Counted from the first letter of the stretch, positions 8,633-17,965 are shown. The stretch is 64,000 bases of DNA from Pontibacterium sp049603715 (GCA_049603715.1 JBMYSW010000019.1:1-64000); one strand, 5' to 3'. The notes: generated from the letters alone by a model not told the origin. A program made the numbers and translations.

Positions 8633-10036
8633 TTAGAAGCGAGGGAAGCCACCTGGGCCGCCCATGCCACCCATACCGCCTGGACCACCCGGTGGCATCA
8701 TACCTTTCATGCCACGCATCATTTTAGCCATGCCGCCTTTAGAACCCATTTTCTTCATCATCTTAGCCATTTGCTTATGCTGTTTGATGACGCGATTCAC
8801 ATCTTGAATTTGGGTACCAGAACCGGCTGCGATACGCTTTTTGCGCGAACCAGAGATAATATCGGGCGTACGACGCTCTTTTGGCGTCATTGACTGAATA
8901 ATGGCTTCCATTTGCTTCATGCCTTTTTCAGCATCAGACGCTTGAATAGCACCCGCCATTTGCCCCATGCCAGGTAGCTTATCCAGCATACCCATCATGC
9001 CGCCCATGTTCTTCATTTGCTGAAGCTGCTCTAGGAAATCTTCAAGGTCAAAGCCTTTGCCTTTTTTAAGCTTTTTAGCGAGCTTTTCGGCTTTTTGCTT
9101 ATCAATCTTCTGCTCTGCTTCCTCAATAAGAGAAAGCACGTCACCCATACCTAAAATACGAGACGCGACACGGTCTGGGTGGAACGGCTCAAGAGCGTCA
9201 ACTTTTTCGCCCGAACCCAAGAACTTAATTGGCTTGCCGGTAATTTGACGAACCGAAAGCGCTGCACCGCCACGAGCGTCACCATCGGTTTTGGTAAGGA
9301 TCACACCGGTCAGCGGCAGCTCTTCGTTAAACGCCTTGGCGGTGTTCGCCGCATCTTGACCTGTCATTGCATCAACAACAAAGAGGGTCTCAACAGGCTT
9401 AATAGCTTTATGAAGATCTTTGATCTCCGCCATCATTTCGCCGTCTACGTGTAAACGACCCGCTGTATCCACAAGTAGCACATCATGGTGCTGAATACGC
9501 GCATGGGACAAGGCACTGTTAACGATATCGATTGGCTTTTGTTCAACCGTGGAAGGGAAGAAGTCTACGCTTACTTCGTTCGCTAAGGTTTCGAGCTGCT
9601 TGATCGCGGCCGGACGATAAACGTCGGCAGACACCACCAATACCTTTTTCTTTTCACGCTCGGTTAAAAAGCGAGCCAATTTGGCAACAGAGGTGGTTTT
9701 ACCCGCACCTTGCAAACCCGCCATCATTACCACAGCCGGTGGAGTGGCCGCTAGATTAAGTGCTTCGTTGGCTTCACCCATCACCTGGGTTAGCTCGTCG
9801 TTAACAATTTTCACGAACTGCTGACCCGGTGACAGACTAGAGGTCACCTCTTGGCCGATAGCGCGCGCTTTTACCTTTTCAACAAAAGCAATGACAACAG
9901 GCAAGGCGACATCGGCCTCTAGTAGCGCCATACGCACTTCGCGTAGGGTACCTTTAATGTTGTCTTCCGTTAGTTTCGCTTGGCCGGTAATACTTTTAAG
10001 GGAGGCCGTTAAACGTTCACTTAAATTTTCGAACAT
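8633..10036 (-). CDS. ffh: Signal recognition particle protein Ffh
   Basis: GTPase that binds 4.5S RNA and signal sequences and delivers ribosomes to FtsY at the membrane. It is 467 aa. The N domain covers about 1-85. The G domain has P-loop GLQGAGKTT, DTAGR, TKTDGDARGG and the ALSVRQITGKPIKF segment. The methionine-rich M domain (from about 295) ends in a Gly/Met/Pro tail. It is transcribed towards rpsP but separated from it by about 220 nt. Confidence 0.97.
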   Translation of the reverse strand: MFENLSERLTASLKSITGQAKLTEDNIKGTLREVRMALLEADVALPVVIAFVEKVKARAIGQEVTSSLSPGQQFVKIVNDELTQVMGEANEALNLAATPPAVVMMAGLQGAGKTTSVAKLARFLTEREKKKVLVVSADVYRPAAIKQLETLANEVSVDFFPSTVEQKPIDIVNSALSHARIQHHDVLLVDTAGRLHVDGEMMAEIKDLHKAIKPVETLFVVDAMTGQDAANTAKAFNEELPLTGVILTKTDGDARGGAALSVRQITGKPIKFLGSGEKVDALEPFHPDRVASRILGMGDVLSLIEEAEQKIDKQKAEKLAKKLKKGKGFDLEDFLEQLQQMKNMGGMMGMLDKLPGMGQMAGAIQASDAEKGMKQMEAIIQSMTPKERRTPDIISGSRKKRIAAGSGTQIQDVNRVIKQHKQMAKMMKKMGSKGGMAKMMRGMKGMMPPGGPGGMGGMGGPGGFPRF

Positions 10037-10368
10037 AATCTATCTCTGTACCGGCGCGCCTAAACAGGAACTAGGGTGTATCAACACCCTCATCTGTAAA
10101 GCAATGCGAGTAGCGCCGTGGCTAGTAAAAAATGAATTCGTAGCAGACCGAAACGGGCTTTTTACATAACACCCCAAAAGATCGGCCTTTATTTGACATT
10201 AAGTATACCGCAGGCAGCGCTATCACCCCACCCCGTATTTCAGTGTAAAACGAATTATGCCAAACTAGGCAGTATTGCTCGCAGCACAAATAAGCCGCTG
10301 AATCTATTCGCCATTGCTGCTAACACTTTGCCCTCTTTGACCTATATTAGGCACTAGGACGTTAAACC
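10037..10368. promoter_or_regulatory. Divergent intergenic region ffh / ypjD-like
   Basis: Gene-free 332-nt stretch that must hold the promoters of both flanking genes. A TTGACA hexamer is visible on the plus strand at 10193-10198, but the nearest reasonable -10 (TATCAC, 10221) is badly spaced. I see no RNA gene and no convincing operator. Confidence 0.3.
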
Positions 10369-11163
10369 ATGCTGTATTTGTTTTCGCTGGCCGCCATCTT
10401 TTTTTACGCATTGGCCACTTTTCAAGAAGCACGACATTTTAAAAACCAAGAACCTAACAAACCTAAATGGTTAACTGGGCTTGGCTTAGCGGGTTTTTTC
10501 GCCCACACGGTGAGTATTTATCTACTGTTACACCACAGCAATGGCATCGACCTCAGCACTGGCAACCTTGCCTCTTTGGTCACATGGCTTGTGGCCATGA
10601 TTACCCTCTTTAGCAGTTTTCGGATTCCCATCCACCTTATTTTTTTAGCCGCGTTTCCCATGGCTATTATGGCGATTGTTTATGCCCTTTTTGACCAAGA
10701 CCCAAGCGCCGGTCGCCATTACGATGTTGGCTTAGTCAGCCACATTCTGCTGTCTATTTTGGCCTACAGCTTATTTACTATTGCAACGGCCCACGCCTTA
10801 CTGCTCTACCTGCAAGACAAAGCACTAAAAAAACACGGTTCTCGCAGCCTTATTAAAGCCTTGCCTCCGCTGCAAACCATGGAGCGCTTGCTGTTTGAGG
10901 TATTGGCCATTGGCTTAGGTTTACTCACCGGCTCGTTAATTACCGGTTTCCTCTTTGTAGACGACCTACTCGCCCAACACTTGGCGCACAAAACCGTATT
11001 TTCGGTTATCGCATGGTTAAGCTACAGCGTACTATTCGCCGGTCGAATCTTGCTCGGATGGCGCAGCCGTACGGCCGTGCGCTGGACCATTGGCAGCTTT
11101 ATCTTTTTAGCCGTAGGCTTCTTTGGCACCAAGCTCATCCTCGACTGGTTTATACATAGCTGA
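10369..11163 (+). CDS. Cytochrome c assembly-like inner membrane protein (YpjD/CcsA family)
   Basis: Polytopic membrane protein of 264 aa with about eight hydrophobic segments. The arrangement matches the CcsA/YpjD family commonly found next to ffh in gammaproteobacteria. In true CcsA proteins a tryptophan-rich loop handles haem. Here only part is seen (AWLSYSVLFAGRILLGWR), with conserved histidines in VGLVSHILLSILAYS and LAHKTVFSVIAW. A haem-handling role is inference from family membership. It is followed in the same direction by a CNNM-type protein. Confidence 0.85.
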   Translation: MLYLFSLAAIFFYALATFQEARHFKNQEPNKPKWLTGLGLAGFFAHTVSIYLLLHHSNGIDLSTGNLASLVTWLVAMITLFSSFRIPIHLIFLAAFPMAIMAIVYALFDQDPSAGRHYDVGLVSHILLSILAYSLFTIATAHALLLYLQDKALKKHGSRSLIKALPPLQTMERLLFEVLAIGLGLLTGSLITGFLFVDDLLAQHLAHKTVFSVIAWLSYSVLFAGRILLGWRSRTAVRWTIGSFIFLAVGFFGTKLILDWFIHS

Positions 11164-11277
11164 GACGACCTGCTACCCCTCGACTTACTCGGATCAAAAG
11201 TAGCAGCCGCAACGCTTGACACACCTAGCCCTAGCCTTAACAATAGCTAGCCCAATTATAACCACAGGGTCTTTCCG

Positions 11278-12534
11278 TTGGACGAAGCCTCGATAAGCCT
11301 ATTGCTGGGCATCCTAGTCGCTCTTATTTTCTGTTCTGCTTTTTTCTCCAGCTCCGAAACGAGCATGATGGCTTTAAACCGATACCGGTTAAAGCATCTT
11401 GCCAAAAAAGGCCATAGTGGTGCCAAGCGAGCCAGCAAACTACTTGAACGCCCCGACCGCCTAATCGGAGTTATCCTCATAGGAAACAACTTCGTAAACA
11501 ACTTGGCTGTTTCCATAGCGACTGTCTTAGCAGTACGTATCTGGGGTGATACCGGCATCGCTATCGCAACAGGAAGCTTAACGCTTGTTGTCCTTATCTT
11601 TGCCGAGGTCTCACCCAAAACTGTCGCAGCGCTACACCCCGAAAAAGTCGCATTTCCTGCTGCACTGATACTTCAGCCACTGCTTAAGCTCACCTACCCT
11701 CTTGTTTGGCTGGTCAATGGAATCACTAACAACTTTTTGCGCTTATTTGGCGTTAACATCAATGACGCAAACGACCATAACCTCAGCACCGAAGAACTAC
11801 GCACACTGGTAAACGAAGCTGGCGCATTATTGCCTCACCGCAACCAGTCGATGCTATTGGGTGTATTAGAGCTATCTGAAGTGACCGTGAACGACGTTAT
11901 GGTGCCGCGTAACGACGTTATTGGTATCGATCTAGACGACGATATCGAAGCCATTATTGAGCGTCTTTGTACTGCCAACCAAACCCGCTTGCCGGTATAC
12001 CGTGGCGATATCAACAAAGTTGTGGGCATTTTACACATGCGCAACTTGGCGAAGATTTTCCAGCAAGGCAGCATCTCAAAAGCCGCAATTGTGCAGGTGA
12101 TCCACGAGCCTTACTTTATTCCAGAGAGCACCCCTCTCCAAACACAGCTACTTAACTTTCAAAAGCAGGCACGCCGCATTGGTTTAGTGGTTGATGAGTA
12201 CGGTGATGTTCAGGGCATTGTCACCCTTGAGGACATTCTAGAAGAGATTGTTGGCGAGCTATCGGCTAACAACAACGAAGAGAACCAAGACGTGCACCGC
12301 CAAGACGACGGCAGCTACTTCATCGAGGGCTCTGCCTACATTCGTGAAGTAAACAAAGCTTTGGATTGGGAACTACCCACAGATGGGCCAAAAACCATCA
12401 ACGGCCTCATTACCGAGCGTTTAGAATCCATCCCTGATGGCAACGTGTGCTTACGCATAGGTAAATACCAAGCGGAAACACTGCAAATTACCGACAACTT
12501 AATTAAAACCATTCGGTTTATTAAGTACAAGTAG
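11278..12534 (+). CDS. CNNM/CorC-type membrane protein with CBS pair
   Basis: Similar to E. coli YfjD and the CNNM magnesium-transport family. It is 418 aa. The N-terminal DUF21 membrane domain covers about 1-190 (begins DEASISLLLGILVALI, then SSSETSMMALNRYRLKHL and VLIFAEVSPKTVAAL). A CBS pair covers about 205-325 (VMVPRNDVIGID and VVDEYGDVQGIVTLEDILEEIVGE). A CorC_HlyC transporter-associated domain lies at the C terminus. The start appears to be TTG at 11278, because no ATG gives the expected N terminus. Confidence 0.9.
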   Translation: MDEASISLLLGILVALIFCSAFFSSSETSMMALNRYRLKHLAKKGHSGAKRASKLLERPDRLIGVILIGNNFVNNLAVSIATVLAVRIWGDTGIAIATGSLTLVVLIFAEVSPKTVAALHPEKVAFPAALILQPLLKLTYPLVWLVNGITNNFLRLFGVNINDANDHNLSTEELRTLVNEAGALLPHRNQSMLLGVLELSEVTVNDVMVPRNDVIGIDLDDDIEAIIERLCTANQTRLPVYRGDINKVVGILHMRNLAKIFQQGSISKAAIVQVIHEPYFIPESTPLQTQLLNFQKQARRIGLVVDEYGDVQGIVTLEDILEEIVGELSANNNEENQDVHRQDDGSYFIEGSAYIREVNKALDWELPTDGPKTINGLITERLESIPDGNVCLRIGKYQAETLQITDNLIKTIRFIKYK

Positions 12535-12543
12535 GCCAAAATT

Positions 12544-12570
12544 CGCAAGTTAGCTATCGGCTAGCTTGCG
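12544..12570. terminator. Hairpin between convergent genes
   Basis: CGCAAG-T-TAGC pairs with GCTA-G-CTTGCG around a 5-nt loop. It overlaps the stop codon of the MTH1187-family gene and lies 10 nt after the CNNM gene. T-runs are weak on both sides. Confidence 0.4.
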
Positions 12571-12855
12571 GTTCACACTTTCGATTTTATCTTCGATGCT
12601 TTGCAGTCGATCCGTTCGTGTACCTACACGCATGGAGGTGGTCACACGATCGGCACCCGCTTTATGTACCGCTTCGTGACAAGCTTTTACGACGGCAAAC
12701 ACTTCGTCCCACTCACCCTCAATGTTCGTTCCGAATGCGTGCATCTGGTGATCTAAGCCGGCGTCTTTAATAATCCTTTGGCAGAGGGTAACGTAGCTAG
12801 AAACCGATACACCGACACCCATCGGCACCACACACAAGTCAATCATCACTCTCAT
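12550..12855 (-). CDS. MTH1187/YkoF-family thiamine-binding-like protein
   Basis: Small cytoplasmic ferredoxin-like-fold protein of 101 aa (DUF77). The family signature is seen in DLCVVPMGVGVSVSSYV and MHAFGTNIEGEWDEVFAVV. Members bind thiamine or related ligands, and their exact role is unclear. It is the last gene of a four-gene run in which each start overlaps the previous stop by 4 nt. Confidence 0.85.
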   Translation of the reverse strand: MRVMIDLCVVPMGVGVSVSSYVTLCQRIIKDAGLDHQMHAFGTNIEGEWDEVFAVVKACHEAVHKAGADRVTTSMRVGTRTDRLQSIEDKIESVNRKLADS

Positions 12856-13055
12856 AGCGGTACGATTTCGCCTTTTTCGCGTTTAACAATTTTGGCGTAA
12901 ACGGCACGCTTTTCGTCATCGTTCATAGTGCCCCATTCGGCGATTTCCATGCCGTGACGATGACAGGCAATGCACACATCATGCTCATCAAGAGCACATA
13001 CACCCACACAAGGGCTGCGGACAGGCTTGGCTGGAGAATTAGCTTGAGTGGTCAT
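12852..13055 (-). CDS. DUF1289 small cysteine protein
   Basis: Protein of 67 aa with the DUF1289 pattern SPCVGVCALDEHDVCIACHRHGMEI. Four cysteines spaced CxxxC...CxxC probably bind a metal. The function of the family is not known. It overlaps the genes on both sides by 4 nt. Confidence 0.88.
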   Translation of the reverse strand: MTTQANSPAKPVRSPCVGVCALDEHDVCIACHRHGMEIAEWGTMNDDEKRAVYAKIVKREKGEIVPL

Positions 13056-13582
13056 GAGTGTTTTCCTAGGCTTTTAAAAAGCCCCATCATAACATCTTGG
13101 GCTTGTAACACATCTTGCTCTACGGTTTTTATTTGCGCTTGCGTAAGCACTTCTTCCACTACCGCAGGCTGACCCATAACTAGGGCATAGTCGGGAATCA
13201 CCATGTCAGCCGGTATATGGCTTTGGGCAGCGATCATCGAATATTTGCCTACCACCGCACCGGGAGCAATGACACATTCCCGACCGATTAAACAGCCTTC
13301 GCCTACGTGACAGCCCATTAAATGAGCGTTTTCGCCCACCATGACATAGTCATTTAAGCGAAGGCTATGGCCTTGTACCGCTTCGAGGGTAGCACCGCTC
13401 TCAATTTGGTTTCCTTTACCCACGCTCACCGTTTCGTCGAGCCCAGAAACCGTGGCGTTAAACCAGATACTGACATGGCTCGACAAACTCACGTTACCGT
13501 CGATCACCGCGCTTTCGGCAATAAAGTGACCTTCTCCATTAAACTCAAGGCCTTGCACCGGTTTTTTCTTAGATTGGCTCAC
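13052..13582 (-). CDS. Gamma-class carbonic anhydrase-like protein (YrdA/CaiE type)
   Basis: Left-handed beta-helix hexapeptide-repeat protein of 176 aa. Repeats of the kind [V/I]xxxA/G are visible throughout. The metal histidines of the family appear in HSLRLNDYV, NAHLMGCHVG and AQSHIPADMVI. Members form trimers, and the YrdA-type proteins often have low or undetected anhydrase activity, so the enzyme role is uncertain. ATGA overlaps join it to NudL upstream and DUF1289 downstream. Confidence 0.87.
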   Translation of the reverse strand: MSQSKKKPVQGLEFNGEGHFIAESAVIDGNVSLSSHVSIWFNATVSGLDETVSVGKGNQIESGATLEAVQGHSLRLNDYVMVGENAHLMGCHVGEGCLIGRECVIAPGAVVGKYSMIAAQSHIPADMVIPDYALVMGQPAVVEEVLTQAQIKTVEQDVLQAQDVMMGLFKSLGKHS

Positions 13583-14193
13583 GCGCCTTCCTTGTGCTTT
13601 GTTGCTCGGTGAGAGATTTCGAACCCAGCGTCAAAACAAATATTGAGCAGGTCTGCAATGATATAAGCCGTTAGCCCCCAAATCACAAACCCTTGAAACT
13701 CCCAAACGGGCAAACCATAACGTTTGTACTGAGGGTGCTTACGCCAACCTTCGTTCACATCGGTTTCTAAAAAAAACTGCAAGGGCACAGAAAAGACTTC
13801 GTCTAGTTCCCCTTCATTTGCCACAAAGCGAAGTTTAGGAGGAATGACCGCCACCCAAGGGGTCACGGATAGCTGGTTAACTGAACGAACGCTTTTGAGT
13901 GGCACCAGCGCCTCAACCAATTCAGGATCTAGGCCCACTTCTTCATTTGCCTCACGTAGCGCAGTTTCGAGGCTGTCTTTATCTTCTGGGTCTTGCTTGC
14001 CCCCCGGAAAAGCCACCTGCCCTGCATGACTCGACAAGGTCGCCGCCCGCTGAGTAAGCACAACCTTCGGCTCTTGCTCATTAGTAATAGCCACCAAAAC
14101 ACTGGCACTGCCCACAGCACCTTTATCTTGCCAAGGCGCACGAGTGTGCTGACGATGGAAGTCCTCTAAACGTTCATACACTTGAGATAACAT
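13579..14193 (-). CDS. nudL: CoA pyrophosphatase, Nudix family
   Basis: Probably hydrolyses coenzyme A and acyl-CoAs to phosphopantetheine and 3',5'-ADP. It is 204 aa with a Nudix box in AFPGGKQDPEDKDSLETAL followed by REANEEVGL, and the NudL-type segment VTPWVAVIPP. First gene of the ATGA-coupled group. Confidence 0.88.
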   Translation of the reverse strand: MLSQVYERLEDFHRQHTRAPWQDKGAVGSASVLVAITNEQEPKVVLTQRAATLSSHAGQVAFPGGKQDPEDKDSLETALREANEEVGLDPELVEALVPLKSVRSVNQLSVTPWVAVIPPKLRFVANEGELDEVFSVPLQFFLETDVNEGWRKHPQYKRYGLPVWEFQGFVIWGLTAYIIADLLNICFDAGFEISHRATKHKEGA

Positions 14194-14275
14194 GGCTTGC
14201 CCTCTTAAGCCTCGCTTTTATCAACAAGCAAAGCTAAGCTCTCATCATTCAACAGGTTTTGGTTAGCAGGTGTTT

Positions 14276-14878
14276 ATGCAAGTATTTAAGTATTGTAGCC
14301 AATGTGGCGGAAAGACTCACATGGCTGTGCCAAAAGGTGACAATAAAGTGCGCGCCATTTGCCAAAGCTGCCATCATATTTTTTACGACAACCCCCGCAT
14401 TGTTGCCGGCACATTGCCTGTTTATAAAGACAAAGTACTTCTTTGTAAGCGTGCCATTGAGCCCCGTAAAGGCTACTGGACCTTACCAGCGGGCTTTATG
14501 GAAAACGGCGAGTCCACTGAGCAAGCGGCACTAAGAGAAACCTACGAAGAAGCTCACGCCCATGTCGTCTTGGAGTCTTTGTACGCAAGCACCTCTATCC
14601 TGCATGTAAACCAAGTGCAGCTGATTTACTTAGCCACACTGTCCAGGCCTGAGTTTGGCCCCGGGTCAGAGTCGCTAGAAGTCGCCCTTTTTGACGAAGC
14701 CGAGATTCCTTGGCAAGACCTAGCCTTTACGACCATTACCAGCGCACTTAAGCAATACTTTGCCGACCGCAAACAAGGACAGGGCTTTGCCCTACGCCAC
14801 TTTGAATTGGCCGGCAACCAAAGCCTGCCGCAACGTGTGGATATCAGCGAGCAGGCCTTTATTCCGGAAGCTGATTAA
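14276..14878 (+). CDS. Nudix hydrolase with N-terminal zinc ribbon
   Basis: Protein of 200 aa. The N-terminal zinc ribbon has CSQCGG and CQSCHH (CxxC pairs about 20 residues apart). The Nudix domain contains LPAGFMENGESTEQAALRET and YEEAHA. The layout resembles the YjaD/NudC-like zinc-ribbon Nudix proteins but is shorter than NudC, so the substrate is unknown. ATG 14276 is preferred over GTG 14270 because AGCAGG sits 5 nt before it. Its 3' end overlaps the convergent NIF3-like gene by 20 nt. Confidence 0.88.
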   Translation: MQVFKYCSQCGGKTHMAVPKGDNKVRAICQSCHHIFYDNPRIVAGTLPVYKDKVLLCKRAIEPRKGYWTLPAGFMENGESTEQAALRETYEEAHAHVVLESLYASTSILHVNQVQLIYLATLSRPEFGPGSESLEVALFDEAEIPWQDLAFTTITSALKQYFADRKQGQGFALRHFELAGNQSLPQRVDISEQAFIPEAD

Positions 14879-15176
14879 CTTGCCATGTTTCGTAGGCCAC
14901 CTCTTCATAGGGGTGCGCCAACAGCAAGGCTGCGACGGCTTGGCGAATCAACGCATCGTCACACACCATCTCCACCTTCCATTCGTCCAACTGCTCTAGT
15001 TGACCTTGATCGCCAATCGCAGGAGAGCTCCCCGCCAATGGCCGAAACTGGCCAATGCCCTTGGCCTGCCAGCAACATTGATCGTAATTGCCAATTTTAC
15101 CCACACCCACCTCAAAGAGTACGGCTTTAACCTCACTCAAGTGGCTCTCGGGCACAAAAAAACAAAGCTTATACAT
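14859..15176 (-). CDS. NIF3-like/YqfO-type small protein
   Basis: Protein of 105 aa with a ferredoxin-like fold, matching the insert domain of NIF3/YqfO proteins found alone in many gammaproteobacteria. Motifs are KLCFFVPESHLSEVKAVLF near the N terminus and LLLAHPYEEVAYETW near the C terminus. Related to CutA/PII-like folds. No function is established. Confidence 0.82.
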   Translation of the reverse strand: MYKLCFFVPESHLSEVKAVLFEVGVGKIGNYDQCCWQAKGIGQFRPLAGSSPAIGDQGQLEQLDEWKVEMVCDDALIRQAVAALLLAHPYEEVAYETWQVNQLPE

Positions 15177-15295
15177 GGCACCTACCTTTGATCATACACA
15201 GTATCTATTTATTCGATTAACAATAGCTGAAGCGCCTGCCCGGTTAGGCTAACATAAGCGCAACATCAGCAGATTATTAAAGGGCAAGGATCATT

Positions 15296-16201
15296 ATGAC
15301 AGCGCTTGAATCAATTATTGAGTCTCATCCCCACCTCACACTGAGCGACACCCAACAACTTTATCAGGGTGAAGAAGCCTTACCCGTAATACAAGTAAGT
15401 AACGCCCTCTGTGATGCTAACGTGAGCCTCTACGGCGCACATGTGCTGTCCTTTAAACCCAAAGACAAAAGCGAAGCCCTTTGGATTAGCCCCAATACCA
15501 AGTTTCAAGCGGGCACGGCCATTCGTGGTGGCGTACCTGTGTGCTTTCCTTGGTTTGCCGTAAACCAAGACGACCCGAGTAAACCAAAGCACGGCTACGT
15601 TCGCCAGCGCCTTTGGACACTCGAAAGCAGCGAGCAAACAGACAAGGGCGAAACCAAACTTACCCTCGTCTACCAAAGCCAACCTGAAGACAAAGCACAC
15701 TTTGAAGGCGAGTTTAAGGTAAAGCTGGACCTAACCTTCGGTGAGTCCCTAAGCATGACCCTCGACGTTACCAATACAGGTACAACGCCTTACCCTATTC
15801 GCTGGGCACTACATACCTACTTTGCTGTATCCAACGTTAACAATGTATCGGTATCGGGGCTTGATGGCGTTAGCTATCGTGACAATACGAAGGGCTTGGC
15901 GATTGCGACTCAAGCCGGTGATATCACCTTTAACGGCGAGGTGGATATGGCCTTCTTTGAAGCACCTGCACGTCAAACCATCAATGATAACGGCAAAGAC
16001 ATTATCGCAATTACCGGCGACAACGCACCGAGCGCCATTGTTTGGAACATTGGCACCGAAAAAGGCGAAGGCATTGCAGATATCGGCGGTGAGGCATCAA
16101 CAGGGTACGTGTGTGTAGAGCGTGGCTGTGCGTTTTCAGATGTGTGGCAACTGGCTCCGGGCGAGCAAATAAAAGGTACAAAAACAATCGAAGTGCTTTA
16201 G
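15296..16201 (+). CDS. D-hexose-6-phosphate mutarotase
   Basis: Interconverts alpha and beta anomers of hexose 6-phosphates. It is 301 aa with an aldose-1-epimerase beta-sandwich. Conserved features are IRGGVPVCFPWF, HGYVRQRLW and the histidine in ALHTYFAVSN, with the catalytic Glu near VCVERGCAF. Similar to E. coli YeaD. It stands alone and ends in a strong shared terminator. Confidence 0.92.
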   Translation: MTALESIIESHPHLTLSDTQQLYQGEEALPVIQVSNALCDANVSLYGAHVLSFKPKDKSEALWISPNTKFQAGTAIRGGVPVCFPWFAVNQDDPSKPKHGYVRQRLWTLESSEQTDKGETKLTLVYQSQPEDKAHFEGEFKVKLDLTFGESLSMTLDVTNTGTTPYPIRWALHTYFAVSNVNNVSVSGLDGVSYRDNTKGLAIATQAGDITFNGEVDMAFFEAPARQTINDNGKDIIAITGDNAPSAIVWNIGTEKGEGIADIGGEASTGYVCVERGCAFSDVWQLAPGEQIKGTKTIEVL

Positions 16202-16221
16202 TTCCCTCTCTTTAAGCAAAT

Positions 16222-16257
16222 AAAAAGCCGCTGACCTTTTAGGTGAGCGGCTTTTTT
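16222..16257. terminator. Bidirectional terminator between mutarotase and dapB
   Basis: AAAAAGCCGCTGACCT pairs with AGGTGAGCGGCTTTTTT around TTT, with one mismatch. It serves two convergent genes. Confidence 0.93.
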
Positions 16258-16300
16258 GTTCAGCTGGCCAATCTAGGGCCGAGCTAGAAAACTAAACGAA

Positions 16301-17125
16301 TTAAAGATCGTTTAGCCCAAGTACATCCTGCATCGAGTAAAGACCCGCAGGCTGGCTAACCAGCCACTTGGCTGCACGAACCGAACCTTTCGCAAAGGTC
16401 ATACGTGAGCTGGCCTTATGGGTAATTTCAAAACGCTCGCCTTCGTTGGCAAATAGCACGGTATGATCGCCTACCACGTCGCCTGCACGAATCGTAGCAA
16501 AACCAATCTCACCTTTAGGGCGCGCGCCCACTTGGCCTTCACGACCGTAAATTGCACACTCTTTAAGGTCTTTACCTAGCGCATCGGCAACGGCTTCGCC
16601 CATGCTTAATGCGGTACCTGAAGGCGAGTCCACTTTATGATGGTGGTGAGTTTCAATCACTTCAATGTCGTAATCTTCACCCAAAGCCTTGGCCGCTAAC
16701 GCTAGAAGTTTAAAGCTAAGGTTAACGCCAACGCTCATGTTAGAGGCGAACACCACGGGTGTTTTCTCGGCAAACGCAGCCAGCGCTGCCTTGTCTTCAT
16801 CGGTTAAACCAGTCGTACCAATCACACTCGCCTTACCCGCCTCAACACACACTGCCAGGTTAGCAAGCGTTGTTTCTGGCGTGGTGAAGTCGATTAATAC
16901 ATCAAAGTCGTTAACCACATCCGCCAAGCTAGATACGGTGTTTACACCCAAACGACCAACACCTGCTAGCTCGCCTGCGTCTACGCCTTTAAGTGAGCTT
17001 GTTGGGCTGACAATGGCTGCGCCAAGCTCTAGGCCTTCGGTTAGGTTAATGGCTTCAATATGGGCTTTGCCCATACGACCGCCTGCGCCTGCAACGGCGA
17101 TGCGGATATTATTCGTTGCTGTCAT
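16301..17125 (-). CDS. dapB: 4-hydroxy-tetrahydrodipicolinate reductase
   Basis: NAD(P)H-dependent enzyme of the diaminopimelate/lysine pathway. It is 274 aa from ATG 17125. The Rossmann motif is AVAGAGGRMG, with the substrate-binding EVIETHHHHKVDSPSGTAL and GERFEITHKASSR. Its start lies inside the 3' end of cysE (17-nt overlap), so the two are translationally linked. An upstream in-frame extension to 17212 lies entirely inside cysE and is rejected. Confidence 0.96.
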   Translation of the reverse strand: MTATNNIRIAVAGAGGRMGKAHIEAINLTEGLELGAAIVSPTSSLKGVDAGELAGVGRLGVNTVSSLADVVNDFDVLIDFTTPETTLANLAVCVEAGKASVIGTTGLTDEDKAALAAFAEKTPVVFASNMSVGVNLSFKLLALAAKALGEDYDIEVIETHHHHKVDSPSGTALSMGEAVADALGKDLKECAIYGREGQVGARPKGEIGFATIRAGDVVGDHTVLFANEGERFEITHKASSRMTFAKGSVRAAKWLVSQPAGLYSMQDVLGLNDL

Positions 17126-17930
17126 CTTTATTACACCTAAAAGGAAGTTGATGGCCCATATCGAGCGCTGGCTTATCACATTCGGGGCGACCCACGACTT
17201 TTGCTGGAACACCTACCACCGTAGTATGGGCCGGCACATCTTCGAGGACGACTGAACCACCGCCCACTTTGGCGCCCGCGCCCACTTCGATGTTGCCAAA
17301 AATCTTGGCACCGGCCGCAATAAGCACACCTTCGCGAATTTTTGGATGGCGATCGCCGCATTCTTTACCCGTACCACCGAGGGTAACGGATTGCAGAATC
17401 GATACATCGTTTTCTACCACCGAGGTTTCGCCAATGACGATGCCCGTTGCGTGGTCAAACATAACACCACAGCCTATGCGGGCGGCTGGGTGAATATCTA
17501 CTTGGAAGGTACTACTCACACGACTTTGAATGTAGAGCGCCATGGCATGACGGTCATTTTTCCAAAGATAGTGAGAGATACGGTAGGCCTGCAGCGCATG
17601 AAAGCCTTTAAAATACAAAAGCACAGTCGAAAGGTTATCAACCGCTGCATCGCGGGTGCGAACGGCAATCAAGTCGTAACAAACACTGTTAAGGATACCA
17701 GGGTCTGCCTCTAGCGCTTCGTCGATCAGCTCGCGTAGCGTAACGGCAGGCATCACATCGTCAGCCAACTTAACCGCTAGTAGATAGGCTAAAGCTGATG
17801 CGAGGTCTTTGTGACCAATGATAATGGTATGGTAGTAGCTCGCTAAGAAGGGCTCTTTTACTGCCTCTTGGCGCGCTTCATCTTGAATTGAAGCCCAAAG
17901 CGCTTCAACACTGATTGCATCTGAGGACAT
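17109..17930 (-). CDS. cysE: Serine O-acetyltransferase
   Basis: Transfers acetyl from acetyl-CoA to serine, the first step of cysteine synthesis. It is 273 aa. The N-terminal helical domain covers about 1-140, and the left-handed beta-helix includes IHPAARIGCGVMFDHATG and GTGKECGDRHPKI, with the catalytic His/Asp region. ATG 17930 follows AATGAGACG, and the TTG at 17957 is a less likely start. The position between dnaJ and dapB is not the usual order, in which dapB follows dnaJ directly. Confidence 0.95.
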   Translation of the reverse strand: MSSDAISVEALWASIQDEARQEAVKEPFLASYYHTIIIGHKDLASALAYLLAVKLADDVMPAVTLRELIDEALEADPGILNSVCYDLIAVRTRDAAVDNLSTVLLYFKGFHALQAYRISHYLWKNDRHAMALYIQSRVSSTFQVDIHPAARIGCGVMFDHATGIVIGETSVVENDVSILQSVTLGGTGKECGDRHPKIREGVLIAAGAKIFGNIEVGAGAKVGGGSVVLEDVPAHTTVVGVPAKVVGRPECDKPALDMGHQLPFRCNKDDSNE

Positions 17931-17965
17931 AAACGTCTCATTCTTTGGGTGACTCAAATAAGTAA

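Noticed and set aside
10193..10226. Sigma-70 promoter TTGACA upstream of the ypjD-like gene
   Set aside because: The best -10 is 22 nt away, outside the usual 16-18 nt spacing.
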